The position numbers were made by a program, and so were the translations under genes. From the NCBI RefSeq assembly GCF_000423505.1, contig NZ_KE384027.1, forward strand, positions 249,140 through 313,139: a DNA stretch of 64,000 bases, in the 5' to 3' direction. The notes below the pieces were generated by a model. It saw nothing but the letters and a program-made list of their open reading frames with translations, did no database searches and had not been told where the DNA came from. Below are positions 52,091 through 60,732 of the stretch, one piece after another; the stretch's first letter is position 1, and the number at the start of each line of letters is the position of its first letter. Source of the DNA: Pseudoclavibacter soli DSM 23366 (GTDB lineage Bacteria > Actinomycetota > Actinomycetes > Actinomycetales > Microbacteriaceae).

Positions 52091-53269
52091 ATGACCACAT
52101 CGACCGCATCAACAGAATCTGCTCGCATCGTCATCGTCGGCGCAGGCCTCGCCGGCGCATCCGCCGCTTGGCGCCTGGCTCAGCAGGGCGAGCAGGTGCT
52201 GCTGCTGGAGCGCACTGCACCGGCCAACGCTCAGGGCAGCTCGCACGGGTCGGCGCGCATCTTCCGCTACCCCTACCTCGACCCGTTCTACACGCACCTG
52301 GTCAGCCTCGCCCGCACCGGTTGGGATGAGCTCGAAGCCGCCGGCGGTCAGCGCCTGATCACCCCCTCCGGCTCGCTCGACTCAGGTGAGATTCGCAACC
52401 CGCAGCGCCTGGCCGAGATTCTCGAGGCCGAGGGCGTCGAGCATGAACTGCTCAGCGCGGCCCAGGCCACCGAGCGCTGGCCGCAGTTCGACTTCACCAC
52501 TGATGTGCTGTGGCACCCGGGCGCGGGCGTGATCGACGCCGAGACCACGGTCAACACGATGCTCTCGCTGGCCGAATCGCTGGGCGCGAAGGTGCTGCGC
52601 GACTGGGAGGTCGCCAAGGTGACACACGCCGACGGAGGCTACCGCATCACCTCGACGACCGGGGTCAGCGTCGACGCCGAGCAGGTCGTGGTCACCGCCG
52701 GTGGGTGGCTGCCGGCGCTGCTCGGCGAGCTGGGTCTGCCCGCCGAGTTCATCGAGCGGGTGCCCGAGTTCCAGGTGCGTCAAGAGAACGCCTACCATTT
52801 TCCGTACGCTGACGCCGCTGACGCTGGCGAGACCCCGGCTGACGGTGCGACCTCTTGGCCGACTTTCATTTACAAGGGGCACGACATTCAGACCTACGGC
52901 CTGCCGGGCGGCCGTGACGCCGATTTCCGCGGGCAGAAGGTTGCCGAATACAACGGTGGCCGGGTGCTGCCCTCGGCCCGCGACCAAGACGGCCTGATCG
53001 ACCCGGTCAACCGCGCCCGGGTCACCGAGTTCGTCAAGGGCTTCGCCCCCGGCTTGGTGCCAGAGTCATACGCCGAGACCACTTGCTTGTTCACCAACGT
53101 GCCGGGTGAAGACATGCTCTTCGACCGTGTCGAGGGCATCACCATTGTTTCGCCCTGCTCGGGCCAGGGCGCGAAGTTCGCCCCGCTGCTGGGCGAGTTC
53201 GTCGCCGATCTGGTCACCGGCACCGGCGAGGTGCCCGAGCAGTTCCGGGCCCGCGGTCAGAAGTTCTGA
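52091..53269 (+). CDS. FAD-dependent amine oxidase, monomeric sarcosine oxidase/SolA type
   Basis: 392 residues. FAD-binding VIVGAGLAGASAAWRLAQ near residue 14, SSHGSARIFRYPYLDPFYTH and the C-terminal CSGQGAKFAPLLGEFVADL. The segment ETTCLFTNVPGEDMLFD keeps the Cys (near 332) that links FAD in MSOX and N-methyltryptophan oxidase, unlike the paralogues at 24179 and 30396. It would demethylate or oxidise a secondary amino acid, giving an amine, aldehyde and H2O2. Overlapping function with the N-demethylase region downstream is plausible. Likely regulated by the divergent LysR. Confidence 0.9.
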   Translation: MTTSTASTESARIVIVGAGLAGASAAWRLAQQGEQVLLLERTAPANAQGSSHGSARIFRYPYLDPFYTHLVSLARTGWDELEAAGGQRLITPSGSLDSGEIRNPQRLAEILEAEGVEHELLSAAQATERWPQFDFTTDVLWHPGAGVIDAETTVNTMLSLAESLGAKVLRDWEVAKVTHADGGYRITSTTGVSVDAEQVVVTAGGWLPALLGELGLPAEFIERVPEFQVRQENAYHFPYADAADAGETPADGATSWPTFIYKGHDIQTYGLPGGRDADFRGQKVAEYNGGRVLPSARDQDGLIDPVNRARVTEFVKGFAPGLVPESYAETTCLFTNVPGEDMLFDRVEGITIVSPCSGQGAKFAPLLGEFVADLVTGTGEVPEQFRARGQKF

Positions 53270-53271
53270 AC

Positions 53272-54516
53272 ATGAGCACCCAGCCCACTGCCGCCCAGCT
53301 GCTCGCCGAGCTCGCCGAGATCGGTCGCGACCCCGTGCGCGGCGGCTACACCCGCCCGGTGTTCTCGGCTGCTGAGCGACAGCTGCGCGACTGGTTCATC
53401 GACCAGGCGCAGGCGCGTGGCCTCGACGTCGAGATCGACGGCAACGGCATTGTGTGGGCTTGGTGGGATGCCGTGGGCACCTCGCGTGCGCAGGCCATCG
53501 CCACGGGCAGCCACCTCGACTCCGTGCCGGGCGGTGGGGCATATGACGGGCCCTTGGGCGTGGTCTCGGCACTCGCGGCCATCGACGAACTGCGCGCTCG
53601 CGGTGTGCAGCCGAAGCGCGCAATCGCAGCTGTGGTCTTTCCCGAAGAAGAGAGGTCACGCTTTGGGTTGGCCTGCCTCGGGTCGCGACTGGCCTCGGGG
53701 GCATCCACCCCGCAGCAGGTGCGCGAGCTGCGCGACGCCGACGGGCACACTTATGCCGAGCTGGCGGTCGCCGCGGGCGAAGACCCTGCGCTGATCGGCC
53801 CTGACCCAGAGCGGTTGGGGCAACTCGCCGCCTTCGTCGAGCTGCACGTCGAGCAGGGCCGCGGGCTGGCCGATCTCGATCAGCCGGTGGCGATCGGTCG
53901 GGCCATCTTGGGGCACGGTCGCTGGCACTTCAGCATCACTGGGCGCGGCGACCACGCCGGCACCACTGTCATGGCCGACCGGCACGACCCGGTGGTGGTT
54001 GCGGCGCAGATCATTCTGGCCGCGCGCACCGAGGCGCTGGCCGCGGAAGGGGCCCGCGCGACGGTCGGCCGCGTCGAGGTGATTCCCGGCGGCACCAACG
54101 TGATCGCCTCGCGCGTCGAGCTGCGGCTCGACGTGCGCCACCGTGACGAAGCCGTGTGCGCATCCATCGTCGCCGCGGTCACCCGGGCGGCTGAGGCGGC
54201 GGCGGATGCCGAAGGCTGTCAGGTGCAGGTGGTCACCGAGTCGGAGAGCCCCACGGTGGTCTTCGATGAGGCGCTGCGCACCGAGCTCGAGGCGGTGCTG
54301 CCCCAGGCCCCGGTGCTTGACACCGGTGCCGGCCATGACGCCGGCGTGCTCTCGGCAGTGCTGCCGACGGCGATGCTCTTTGTGCGCAACCCCACCGGCA
54401 CTTCGCACTCTCCGCTCGAGTCGGCAGTCGATGCCGACGTCGACGCCGGGGCACGGGCTTTGGCCGATGTGCTGCAACGACTGGTCACCCAGGAGGCGCC
54501 ACCGCAGAGCATCTGA
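53272..54516 (+). CDS. M20 family amidohydrolase (N-carbamoyl-amino acid hydrolase/allantoate amidohydrolase type)
   Basis: 414 residues, binuclear metal hydrolase. GSHLDSVPGGGAYDGPLGVV gives the His and bridging Asp ligands (near 82 and 93), VVFPEEERSRFG the catalytic Glu pair, ELHVEQGRGL a His ligand, and the C-terminal GTSHSPLES the last His. These motifs separate this group from peptidase M20 proteins. It releases ammonia or an amine and CO2 from carbamoyl or ureido compounds. It starts 2 nt after the FAD oxidase stop, so is in its operon and under the LysR protein. Confidence 0.88.
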   Translation: MSTQPTAAQLLAELAEIGRDPVRGGYTRPVFSAAERQLRDWFIDQAQARGLDVEIDGNGIVWAWWDAVGTSRAQAIATGSHLDSVPGGGAYDGPLGVVSALAAIDELRARGVQPKRAIAAVVFPEEERSRFGLACLGSRLASGASTPQQVRELRDADGHTYAELAVAAGEDPALIGPDPERLGQLAAFVELHVEQGRGLADLDQPVAIGRAILGHGRWHFSITGRGDHAGTTVMADRHDPVVVAAQIILAARTEALAAEGARATVGRVEVIPGGTNVIASRVELRLDVRHRDEAVCASIVAAVTRAAEAAADAEGCQVQVVTESESPTVVFDEALRTELEAVLPQAPVLDTGAGHDAGVLSAVLPTAMLFVRNPTGTSHSPLESAVDADVDAGARALADVLQRLVTQEAPPQSI

Positions 54517-54523
54517 ACCCGCA

Positions 54524-54579
54524 CGCCCGATCAGCCGCGCAACCGAAACAGGTTCCGCGGCTGATCGGGCGCGTATTTT
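54524..54579 (+). terminator. Rho-independent terminator
   Basis: 16-bp perfect arms (CGCCCGATCAGCCGCG, 54524-54539, and complement 54556-54571), with extra AACC/GGTT pairing around a GAAACA loop, then TATTTTA. Closes the oxidase-amidohydrolase operon. Confidence 0.9.
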
Positions 54580-54608
54580 AGTCGCAATCGGCATGTCAGA
54601 TCGAAACG

Positions 54609-54646
54609 GTCACGCAACGGTGACGCCACCGATACACGGTGGAAAC
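54609..54646. promoter_or_regulatory. Candidate GlnR box upstream of the amt-glnK operon
   Basis: Four half-sites at exact 11-bp steps: GTCAC (54609), GTGAC (54620), GATAC (54631), GAAAC (54642). This matches the gTnAC/GaAAC-n6 architecture of actinobacterial GlnR sites. It lies 79 bp before the first gene of the ammonium transporter operon. No gene is found in the 208-bp gap. Confidence 0.55.
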
Positions 54647-54724
54647 ATCCGCTCTTTCTAATGGAATGCAAGGCAGTCGCGTCAGTGGCTGTCACCGCAG
54701 ATTCGCAGAGGAAGTGGAGCAGGA

Positions 54725-55867
54725 ATGTCCCAGAACACGAAGATCGACATGCTGTATCTCAGTGAGCCAGACATGATCGAGGCCGGCGTCAAGAACATTG
54801 ACGAGTGCATCGACATTATGGAGGAGGTGCTGATCCTGGTGGCCAAGGGGCAGTACCGCATGGCCGGTAACAGCGCCAACTCGCACGGCGCCATGGTCAC
54901 CTTCCCCGAACACTCACCGTTCCCCGAGTTTCCCAAAGACACCGAAGACCGCCGCTTCATGGCCATGGCCGCCTACCTGGGCGGGCGTTTCGACACCGCC
55001 GGGGTCAAGTGGTACGGCTCGAACATCGAGAACCGTGAGAAGGGGCTGCCCCGCTCGATCCACCTGATCGTGCTCAACGACAAAGACACCGGCGCACCTT
55101 TCGCCATCATGTCGGGCAACCTCGAGAGCGCCTACCGCACTGCCGCGGTGCCCGGTGCTGCCGCCCGCAAGCTGGCCCCGGCCGACGCCAAGTCAATCGG
55201 CCTGATCGGCCCCGGCGCCATGAACAAGAGCGCGCTCGACACCTTCGTGCGGCTGCGCCCCACCCTCGACACCGTGCGCATCAACGGGCGTCGTCGCGCA
55301 ACCTCAGAAAAGTACGCCGAGTGGGTGCGCGAGAACTTCCCGCAGTTCACCACCATCGAGATCGTCGACAGTGCCGAAGGTGCGGTGCGCGACTCTGACA
55401 TCGTCAGCGTCGCAGTGACCGGCCTGGTCGGCTCTGAGAACTACCCGTACATCAACGGCGACTGGATCAAGCCCGGCGCGTTCTTGAGCCTGCCGGCCAA
55501 CCTGAAGATGGACAAAGAGTACACGCTGAGCGGCAAGGCCCGCCTGGTGGCCGACGCAAAGGCGATCTACGAAGCTTGGGCCGAGGAATACCCGGCGCCC
55601 TCGCACGAGACCGCCTTCGGCATGATCGGCCTCTACTGGCAGGATCTCATCGAGCTGGGCGAGCTGCCGAGCGAGCGCGTCGTCAACATCGGCGACGTGT
55701 TCGAGGGCAACGTGCCCGGTCGCGAATTCGACGAGCAGCCGGTGCTGTTCAGCGTCGGCGGCATGGGCGTCGAAGACGTCGCCTGGGGCAAGACCGTCTA
55801 CGAGCACGCGGTGGAGAAGGGGCTCGGCGTCAAGCTGAACCTCTGGGACACCCCGGCACTGTCCTGA
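54725..55867 (+). CDS. Ornithine cyclodeaminase/mu-crystallin family protein (copy 2)
   Basis: 380 residues, paralogue of 29215-30354: shared DMLYLSEPDMIEAGVKNI start, AGVKWYGSNIENREKGLPRS, Rossmann SIGLIGPGAMNKSALDTF and the ending GGMGVEDVAWG...LNLWDTPALS. Expected NAD-dependent cyclodeaminase or imine reductase chemistry on an amino acid or amine-derived imine. It is the first gene of the ammonium transporter/PII operon (26 nt before amt), so its product is probably tied to ammonium release or nitrogen status. The label 'tyramine oxidase subunit B' is, from memory, common for this group. Confidence 0.85.
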   Translation: MSQNTKIDMLYLSEPDMIEAGVKNIDECIDIMEEVLILVAKGQYRMAGNSANSHGAMVTFPEHSPFPEFPKDTEDRRFMAMAAYLGGRFDTAGVKWYGSNIENREKGLPRSIHLIVLNDKDTGAPFAIMSGNLESAYRTAAVPGAAARKLAPADAKSIGLIGPGAMNKSALDTFVRLRPTLDTVRINGRRRATSEKYAEWVRENFPQFTTIEIVDSAEGAVRDSDIVSVAVTGLVGSENYPYINGDWIKPGAFLSLPANLKMDKEYTLSGKARLVADAKAIYEAWAEEYPAPSHETAFGMIGLYWQDLIELGELPSERVVNIGDVFEGNVPGREFDEQPVLFSVGGMGVEDVAWGKTVYEHAVEKGLGVKLNLWDTPALS

Positions 55868-55893
55868 GCATCGCGACCTAAGGAGACAACAAC

Positions 55894-57159
55894 ATGGACA
55901 TCACATCACAGGTGAACACCGCGTGGATGCTCGCGGCCACGGTCGCGGTCACACTCATGCTGCCGGGTCTGGCGCTGTACTACGGTGGCCTCTCGCGCAC
56001 TAAGAACATTCTGAACACCATCATGCTGGTCTTCGGCGGCTTCGCCGTGACCGCGCTGCTGTGGGTGCTCTTCGGTTACGGCCTCACCCTCGGCAACTCG
56101 GCCGGCGGGCTGGGCATCATCGGCGACCCGAGCGGCCTGTTCGGCCTCAGCTCGCTGATCGGTGCCGAGACGCCTGAAGGCGCGGTTCCGGCCATCCTGA
56201 TCGCCGGATTCCAGCTCATCTTCGCGGGCCTGACCGTCGGCATCATCGCGGGTGCGGTCGAAGGTCGCATGAAGTTCTCGGCATGGCTGGTCTTTGCCGG
56301 GCTCTGGGCGACGCTGGTGTACTTCCCGGTTGCGCACTGGGTGTTCGCCTTCGACTCAGAAGACGGCAGCACGGTCGGCGGCTGGATCGCCAACCAGCTC
56401 GGTGCCCTCGACTTCGCCGGTGGCACCGCGGTGCACATGAACGCTGGCGTGGCGGCTCTGGTGCTCGCGCTGTTCCTCGGCAAGCGCAAGGGCTTCCCCG
56501 AAGTGGGGCGCCCCGGCAACCTGCCGATCGCAGTGCTCGGCGGCGGTCTGCTGCTCGTCGGCTGGTACGGCTTCAATGGAGGCTCGGCCGGCGGCATCAA
56601 CGAAAGCGCCGGCGTCTCGATCACGAACACCTTGGTCGCCGCCTGCGTGGGGCTGATCGGCTGGCTGCTCGTCGAGCGTCTGGTCGGCGGACACGCCACC
56701 TCGCTGGGCGCAATCTCGGGTGTGCTGGCTGGCTTGGTCGGCATCACCCCGGCCGCCAACTCGGTGTCGGCCATCGGCGCCGTGATCATCGGTCTGCTCT
56801 CGGGTGCGCTGGCCTACTGGGCGCTGTCGCTCAAAGAGAAACTCGGCTATGACGACGCGCTCGATGCAGTGGCCATCCACATGTTCCCCGGCATCTTCGG
56901 CACGATCGCCATCGCGTTTCTCGCTGACCCGGCCACCCCGGCCGGTGCGGCCGGTCTGTTCTACGGCGGCGGCTTCAGCCTCTTCGCCGCGCAGATCATC
57001 GGCGTGGTCTCGGTGTTCGCCTACACCTTCGTGGTCACTGCGCTGATCGCTTGGGTGATCAAGGTCACCATCGGACTGCGCGTTCCCGACCAGGTCGAGA
57101 CCACCGGTCTCGACGCAACCCTCCACGTCGAGACGGCCTACGATCTCGAAGAGGCGTGA
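55894..57159 (+). CDS. amt: Ammonium transporter
   Basis: 421 residues, 11 predicted TM segments. ALYYGGLSRTKN in the first loop, twin pore histidines in DFAGGTAVHMNAGVAALV (near 186) and DALDAVAIHMFPGIFG (near 330), and GWYGFNGGSAGG are diagnostic of Amt/MEP/Rh channels. AAGGAGA precedes ATG 55894. The C-terminal tail contacts PII proteins; the PII gene follows 40 nt later. A second amt begins at 63275. Confidence 0.95.
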   Translation: MDITSQVNTAWMLAATVAVTLMLPGLALYYGGLSRTKNILNTIMLVFGGFAVTALLWVLFGYGLTLGNSAGGLGIIGDPSGLFGLSSLIGAETPEGAVPAILIAGFQLIFAGLTVGIIAGAVEGRMKFSAWLVFAGLWATLVYFPVAHWVFAFDSEDGSTVGGWIANQLGALDFAGGTAVHMNAGVAALVLALFLGKRKGFPEVGRPGNLPIAVLGGGLLLVGWYGFNGGSAGGINESAGVSITNTLVAACVGLIGWLLVERLVGGHATSLGAISGVLAGLVGITPAANSVSAIGAVIIGLLSGALAYWALSLKEKLGYDDALDAVAIHMFPGIFGTIAIAFLADPATPAGAAGLFYGGGFSLFAAQIIGVVSVFAYTFVVTALIAWVIKVTIGLRVPDQVETTGLDATLHVETAYDLEEA

Positions 57160-57199
57160 GCCCGGCGGCCGGTCTCACTGTTCACGAAAGGACAATGAC

Positions 57200-57541
57200 A
57201 TGAAACTCATCACCGCAGTGCTGCAGCCAGGCACCCTGGAGCCGGTCAAGACCGCCTTGAACGCGGTCGGCGTCAAGGGCCTCACCGTCGTCGACGCCCG
57301 CGGCCATGGGTCGCAGATCGGCAAAGTCGAGGTCTATCGGGCCCGCGAGGTGCGCGTCGACTTCGTTCCCAAGATCCGCATCGAGACGGTTGTCGCCGAC
57401 GAACAGCTCGATGCCGCTATTGAAGCGATCAGCGAGACGGTTCGCACCGGCTCCATCGGTGACGGCAAGATCTGGGTGACCGACGTGCTCGATGTCGTGC
57501 GAGTGCGCACCGGCGAGACTGGTGACGCAGCCGTGAACTGA
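57200..57541 (+). CDS. glnK: PII-family nitrogen regulatory protein (T-loop Tyr51 absent)
   Basis: 113 residues, standard PII size; trimer that blocks Amt and reports 2-oxoglutarate/ATP. MKLITAVLQPGTLEPVKTAL start, T-loop region KVEVYRAREVRVDFVPKIRI, and TGSIGDGKIWVTDVLDVVRV (nucleotide-binding B/C loops). In the T-loop, aligned to E. coli GlnB, Tyr46 is kept but Tyr51 is Val, and Ala49 is Arg. Tyr51 is the residue uridylylated or adenylylated in classical PII proteins, so this one should not be modified there. It may be a divergent PII-like protein. Directly linked to amt. Confidence 0.88.
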   Translation: MKLITAVLQPGTLEPVKTALNAVGVKGLTVVDARGHGSQIGKVEVYRAREVRVDFVPKIRIETVVADEQLDAAIEAISETVRTGSIGDGKIWVTDVLDVVRVRTGETGDAAVN

Positions 57542-57547
57542 GTCACC

Positions 57548-57574
57548 ATTCGTCAGTAACTTTTGCTGACGAAT
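57548..57574 (+). terminator. Hairpin after PII gene
   Basis: ATTCGTCAG, 9-nt loop, CTGACGAAT: perfect 9-bp inverted repeat 7 bp after the stop codon and just before a stronger terminator. Role unknown; perhaps mRNA stability. Confidence 0.5.
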
Positions 57575-57578
57575 ACCT

Positions 57579-57626
57579 GGGCGCTGTAAACGTGGCCTGC
57601 GCACGTTTACAGCGCCCTTTCTTTGT
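57579..57626 (+). terminator. Rho-independent terminator
   Basis: GGGCGCTGTAAACGTG (57579-57594) with its complement at 57602-57617, 7-nt loop, then TTTCTTTGT. Ends the amt-glnK operon and separates it from the N-demethylase operon. Downstream half-sites TAAAC (57661), GAAAC (57672) and GTTAA (57683) are again 11 bp apart. Confidence 0.9.
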
Positions 57627-57765
57627 CTAAAAAACAAATGTTTCAGAATCTCTCAGTGATTAAACGATCGAGAAACACGTTCGTTAATTGAGCCTCCTAA
57701 AGTGAATGACATGAAGTCGAACAGATGAGGAACATCCTCACAATCGACCGACAGGAGGAGAAGAC

Positions 57766-58140
57766 ATGACTGAGACACTGCCGAAGCCGTTCCGGGTGAC
57801 CGAGGGATTCTGGAAGGATCTGCCGCAGATGCCGGTGAGCGAGTATCCCGGCACTGAGGGCTATATCGCCGACGTCTACCCCAACCCCGACGGGTCTGAG
57901 CTCGCCTCGGGCTACTTCCGCCTGGACCACACCGATGCGCCGCTCGACTACTTCTACGAATACGACGAGATGAAGGTCGTGCTCGACGGCGAGTTCCGTC
58001 TCGAGAACCCGGATACCGGGCAGGTGCTGATTGCCAAGAAATGGGATGCGATCTTCTTTCCGAAGGGCTCACGCATCATCTTCTCGACGCCCACCTCGGC
58101 ATTGGCCTTCTACACCGGCCTGCGTTCGTTCGAGCCGTGA
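57766..58140 (+). CDS. Small cupin-fold protein
   Basis: 124 residues, single cupin/RmlC-like barrel. YFYEYDEMKVVLDGEFRLEN corresponds to cupin motif 1 and DAIFFPKGSRIIFSTP to motif 2, though the usual His metal ligands are few. Relatives include EutQ-like and DUF861 cupins of amine pathways. AGGAGGAGAA before ATG 57766. It is the first gene of the N-demethylase operon, so possibly a sensor, chaperone or amine-binding accessory. Confidence 0.75.
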   Translation: MTETLPKPFRVTEGFWKDLPQMPVSEYPGTEGYIADVYPNPDGSELASGYFRLDHTDAPLDYFYEYDEMKVVLDGEFRLENPDTGQVLIAKKWDAIFFPKGSRIIFSTPTSALAFYTGLRSFEP

Positions 58141-58167
58141 TCTGACCGAACCGCTGAAGGAGCCATC

Positions 58168-58701
58168 ATGCCAGTCAATCAGCTCACCACCTCGGTGCCG
58201 GCCTGGGAAGCGGTCGACACCGGAGATTTCTCTGAAGTGGTCGCCGAACTGCATGGCGACAGCGCCGCAACGGTGCTGGTGATCGCTCTCGATCATGGTG
58301 CTGAGCAGCTCACCGACGAGCTGACCCGGGCGTTGGAGAAACCGGGGCGCACGGTGCTGGCGACGTCGCTGTACGTCTCGGGCGTCGATGCCGAAGTGCA
58401 GCTTGATGACTGGCTTTCGAGGGCTTCGACAACCTGGCGGTTCGTACTCACCGGGGCTCCGGCTGCGATCATGTGGGCTCGCGCCCGCCTGTTCGCGGCC
58501 GGGGCAATGTCCGAAGAGGTGCACTCGATCAGCACCGCTGCCGAACGTGTCCGACGCGTCTTCTGTGCCCACTGCGGCAGCGTGCAGACGCTGCCGGTCT
58601 CGGTGGGCGACACCTACCGCTGCACCTGTGGAGTGCAGGTTTCGGTTTACTACCACTACTCCGTGCGCCAAGGAGGCTATCTCGCCTTCGAAGCGGAGTG
58701 A
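58168..58701 (+). CDS. Dimethylamine monooxygenase DmmA-like subunit (module 1)
   Basis: 177 residues. An alpha/beta N-terminal part (about 1-120) and a C-terminal zinc-ribbon-like end: FCAHCGSVQTLPVSVGDTYR followed by CTCG. This two-part layout and the position next to a reductase and a DUF3445 protein match the small DmmA-type subunit of bacterial dimethylamine monooxygenase. Its exact role (assembly or electron transfer) is not clear to me. GGAGCC precedes ATG 58168. It is repeated at 60729 with low similarity. Confidence 0.75.
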   Translation: MPVNQLTTSVPAWEAVDTGDFSEVVAELHGDSAATVLVIALDHGAEQLTDELTRALEKPGRTVLATSLYVSGVDAEVQLDDWLSRASTTWRFVLTGAPAAIMWARARLFAAGAMSEEVHSISTAAERVRRVFCAHCGSVQTLPVSVGDTYRCTCGVQVSVYYHYSVRQGGYLAFEAE

Positions 58702-58735
58702 GCGCGTCAGCCGCACGCGCTGAAAGGGGGTGCAC

Positions 58736-59728
58736 ATGCCCGTGCAGACCATCACCGCCCGATCGCTGGCCAGGCCACCGGTCGAGCCCGACCAGCACCT
58801 GCGTCTGCGTGTCGCCGAAGTCAGTGCGCTCGGAGCGCGCACTCGGCACGTGGTGCTCGTCGCCGAAGACGGCGCCGCACTGCCAACCTTCGCACCGGGT
58901 GCCAGCATCGGCATTCAATGCGGAGCCGTTTGGAACTCCTACTCGCTGACCAACGACGGTCGCCTGCCCGAGACCTACGAGATCTCGGTGCAGCTGGCCG
59001 AGGCCGGGCACGGCGGATCGCGCTGGGTGCATCAGCTCGCCGTCGGCGACATGGTCGAGGCGACCACCCCGCGTGGCCGCTTCGCGGTGCCCAACGCCGC
59101 CCGTGCGATGCTGCTGGTAGCCGGCGGCATCGGGGTCACCGCAGTGCTCTCGCATGCGCGGGCCGGGGCCGCTCGTGGGCTGCCGACCACCGTGCTCTAC
59201 GCGCATCGCGCCGGCGACGACGTGCACGAGCGCGAGCTCGCCGCGCTGCCCGGCGTCACCCTCAAAATCGCTGGCTCGCGCCGCCAGCTGTGGTCATGGC
59301 TGCCGGCGGCACTGCGCAGCCAGCCGATCGGCGCGCATCTGGCGGTGTGCGGCCCCGCAGAGATGATCGATCAGGTGCGCCAGGCCGCCCTCGAGGCCGG
59401 CTGGCTTGAGGCCCGCGTGCACTCAGAGAATTTCACCCCCGCAGAACTGCCCGCGGGAGACCCCTTCGCGGTGGTCGTCGCCGGTCGGCCAGAGCCCATC
59501 GCGGTGCCCTCTGGAGTGACCATGCTCGAGGCGCTGCTGGCCGCCGAGGTGCCGGTGCCCAACCTGTGCCGCCAGGGCGTCTGCGGCGAATGTCGACTTG
59601 CCGTGACCTGCGGCGAGCTCGAACATCACGATCTTTATCTCAGCGACGACGAGCACGACCAGGGGCGCAGCGTGATGCCCTGCGTCTCGCGCGGCGTCGG
59701 AACCATCACTGTGGAGGTGCGCTCATGA
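58736..59728 (+). CDS. PDR/VanB-type oxidoreductase, N-demethylase reductase subunit (module 1)
   Basis: 330 residues. FMN-binding N-terminal domain (about 25-120), NAD(P)H-binding part starting LLVAGGIGVTAVLSHARA, and a C-terminal plant-type [2Fe-2S] ferredoxin domain with NLCRQGVCGECRLAV and the fourth Cys in MPCVSRG. It passes electrons from NAD(P)H via flavin and iron-sulfur to the heme of the DUF3445 subunit. AAAGGGGG lies before ATG 58736. Overlaps the next gene by ATGA. Related to 61298-62239. Confidence 0.88.
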   Translation: MPVQTITARSLARPPVEPDQHLRLRVAEVSALGARTRHVVLVAEDGAALPTFAPGASIGIQCGAVWNSYSLTNDGRLPETYEISVQLAEAGHGGSRWVHQLAVGDMVEATTPRGRFAVPNAARAMLLVAGGIGVTAVLSHARAGAARGLPTTVLYAHRAGDDVHERELAALPGVTLKIAGSRRQLWSWLPAALRSQPIGAHLAVCGPAEMIDQVRQAALEAGWLEARVHSENFTPAELPAGDPFAVVVAGRPEPIAVPSGVTMLEALLAAEVPVPNLCRQGVCGECRLAVTCGELEHHDLYLSDDEHDQGRSVMPCVSRGVGTITVEVRS

Positions 59729-60732
59729 CGATCACGATCTCACCTAGTCGACGTCCGGCCGACGTCACCGGCTACCCCTTTCCCTTTCCGCATGAGCGCT
59801 ATCGCTACAGTGCCAACGTCGAACCGGCCGCGCGCGGTCGTGACACCGACGGCGGGCACTGGGGCGAGCACGTGCTCACCGTCGACGGGCAGTACGAATG
59901 GATGCTGGCCGAGCGCTCGAGCATCCTTGCGGTCGACCCCAGCCGGGCACAGTCGCTGCCGCACATGCACGATGCGACGTGGGATGCGCTGCTCTGGCTG
60001 CTCGGCACGCTCGCCTATGAGCAGCCCGAGACAATGACGCTCGAGGCGCTCGACGACGGATGGCTGCACTGGCGCAACGACCGGCTGGGCATTGACCACC
60101 GCTTTCGGCTGGGCCACGACGAAGATCTCGGCACCACGCCGCTCGAGTTCGCGGCGCGCAACGTGACCGAAGACATCCTGCTGCTCGACCAGCGCGACGG
60201 CCAGCTCTGGATCGACGCCGGAGTGGTGTCGTTCGCTGCCGACTGGTCGTTCGGGTTCGACGTGGGCATGAGCTTTCGGCAGATTCACGGCCCGGTGCCC
60301 CGGGTGCACGACGAGGGCATTGTCGACCGTGCGCAGCAGTTCATCATGCGGCTGCAAGAGGGGCACCCGTATCGGCGCACTAACTGGACGCTGTCGATCG
60401 ACGCTCGCCTCGACCAGGCCACGGAGACTAGCCCGATCTGGCGCCCCGGCCGCGATGCGGTGGCCGGCGGTGAGCTTGACGAGGTCGGTGACCGACTGTT
60501 TCTGCGCACCGAGGTGCAGCACCTCATTCGTCTGCCCGGCAGTGGTGCGGTCATGTTCTTGATCGGCACGCACCTGCTCTCGTTTCGCGAGGTGGCGAGC
60601 GTGCCCGAATGGGGTGCTCGCCTGCACGACGTGCTCGCCGAACTGCCGGCCGACATGGCCGAGTACAAGGGCGTCACGCACACCAAAGAGGCCGGTGTGG
60701 CATGGCTCGAATCACAGGGGGTGGGCGCATGA
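59725..60732 (+). CDS. Heme-dependent oxidative N-demethylase, DUF3445 (module 1)
   Basis: 335 residues. Matches the HODM/DUF3445 family, a heme (PAS-like fold) monooxygenase that removes methyl groups from secondary amines such as dimethylamine using O2. Motifs: GYPFPFPHERYRYS start, SFGFDVGMSFRQIHGPVPRV (candidate heme-ligand His), HPYRRTNWTLSID and LFLRTEVQHLIRLPGSG with conserved Arg-Glu. Start codon overlaps the reductase stop. With reductase and DmmA-like subunit it makes a full module. The substrate may be dimethylamine or another N-methyl amine. Confidence 0.87.
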   Translation: MTITISPSRRPADVTGYPFPFPHERYRYSANVEPAARGRDTDGGHWGEHVLTVDGQYEWMLAERSSILAVDPSRAQSLPHMHDATWDALLWLLGTLAYEQPETMTLEALDDGWLHWRNDRLGIDHRFRLGHDEDLGTTPLEFAARNVTEDILLLDQRDGQLWIDAGVVSFAADWSFGFDVGMSFRQIHGPVPRVHDEGIVDRAQQFIMRLQEGHPYRRTNWTLSIDARLDQATETSPIWRPGRDAVAGGELDEVGDRLFLRTEVQHLIRLPGSGAVMFLIGTHLLSFREVASVPEWGARLHDVLAELPADMAEYKGVTHTKEAGVAWLESQGVGA

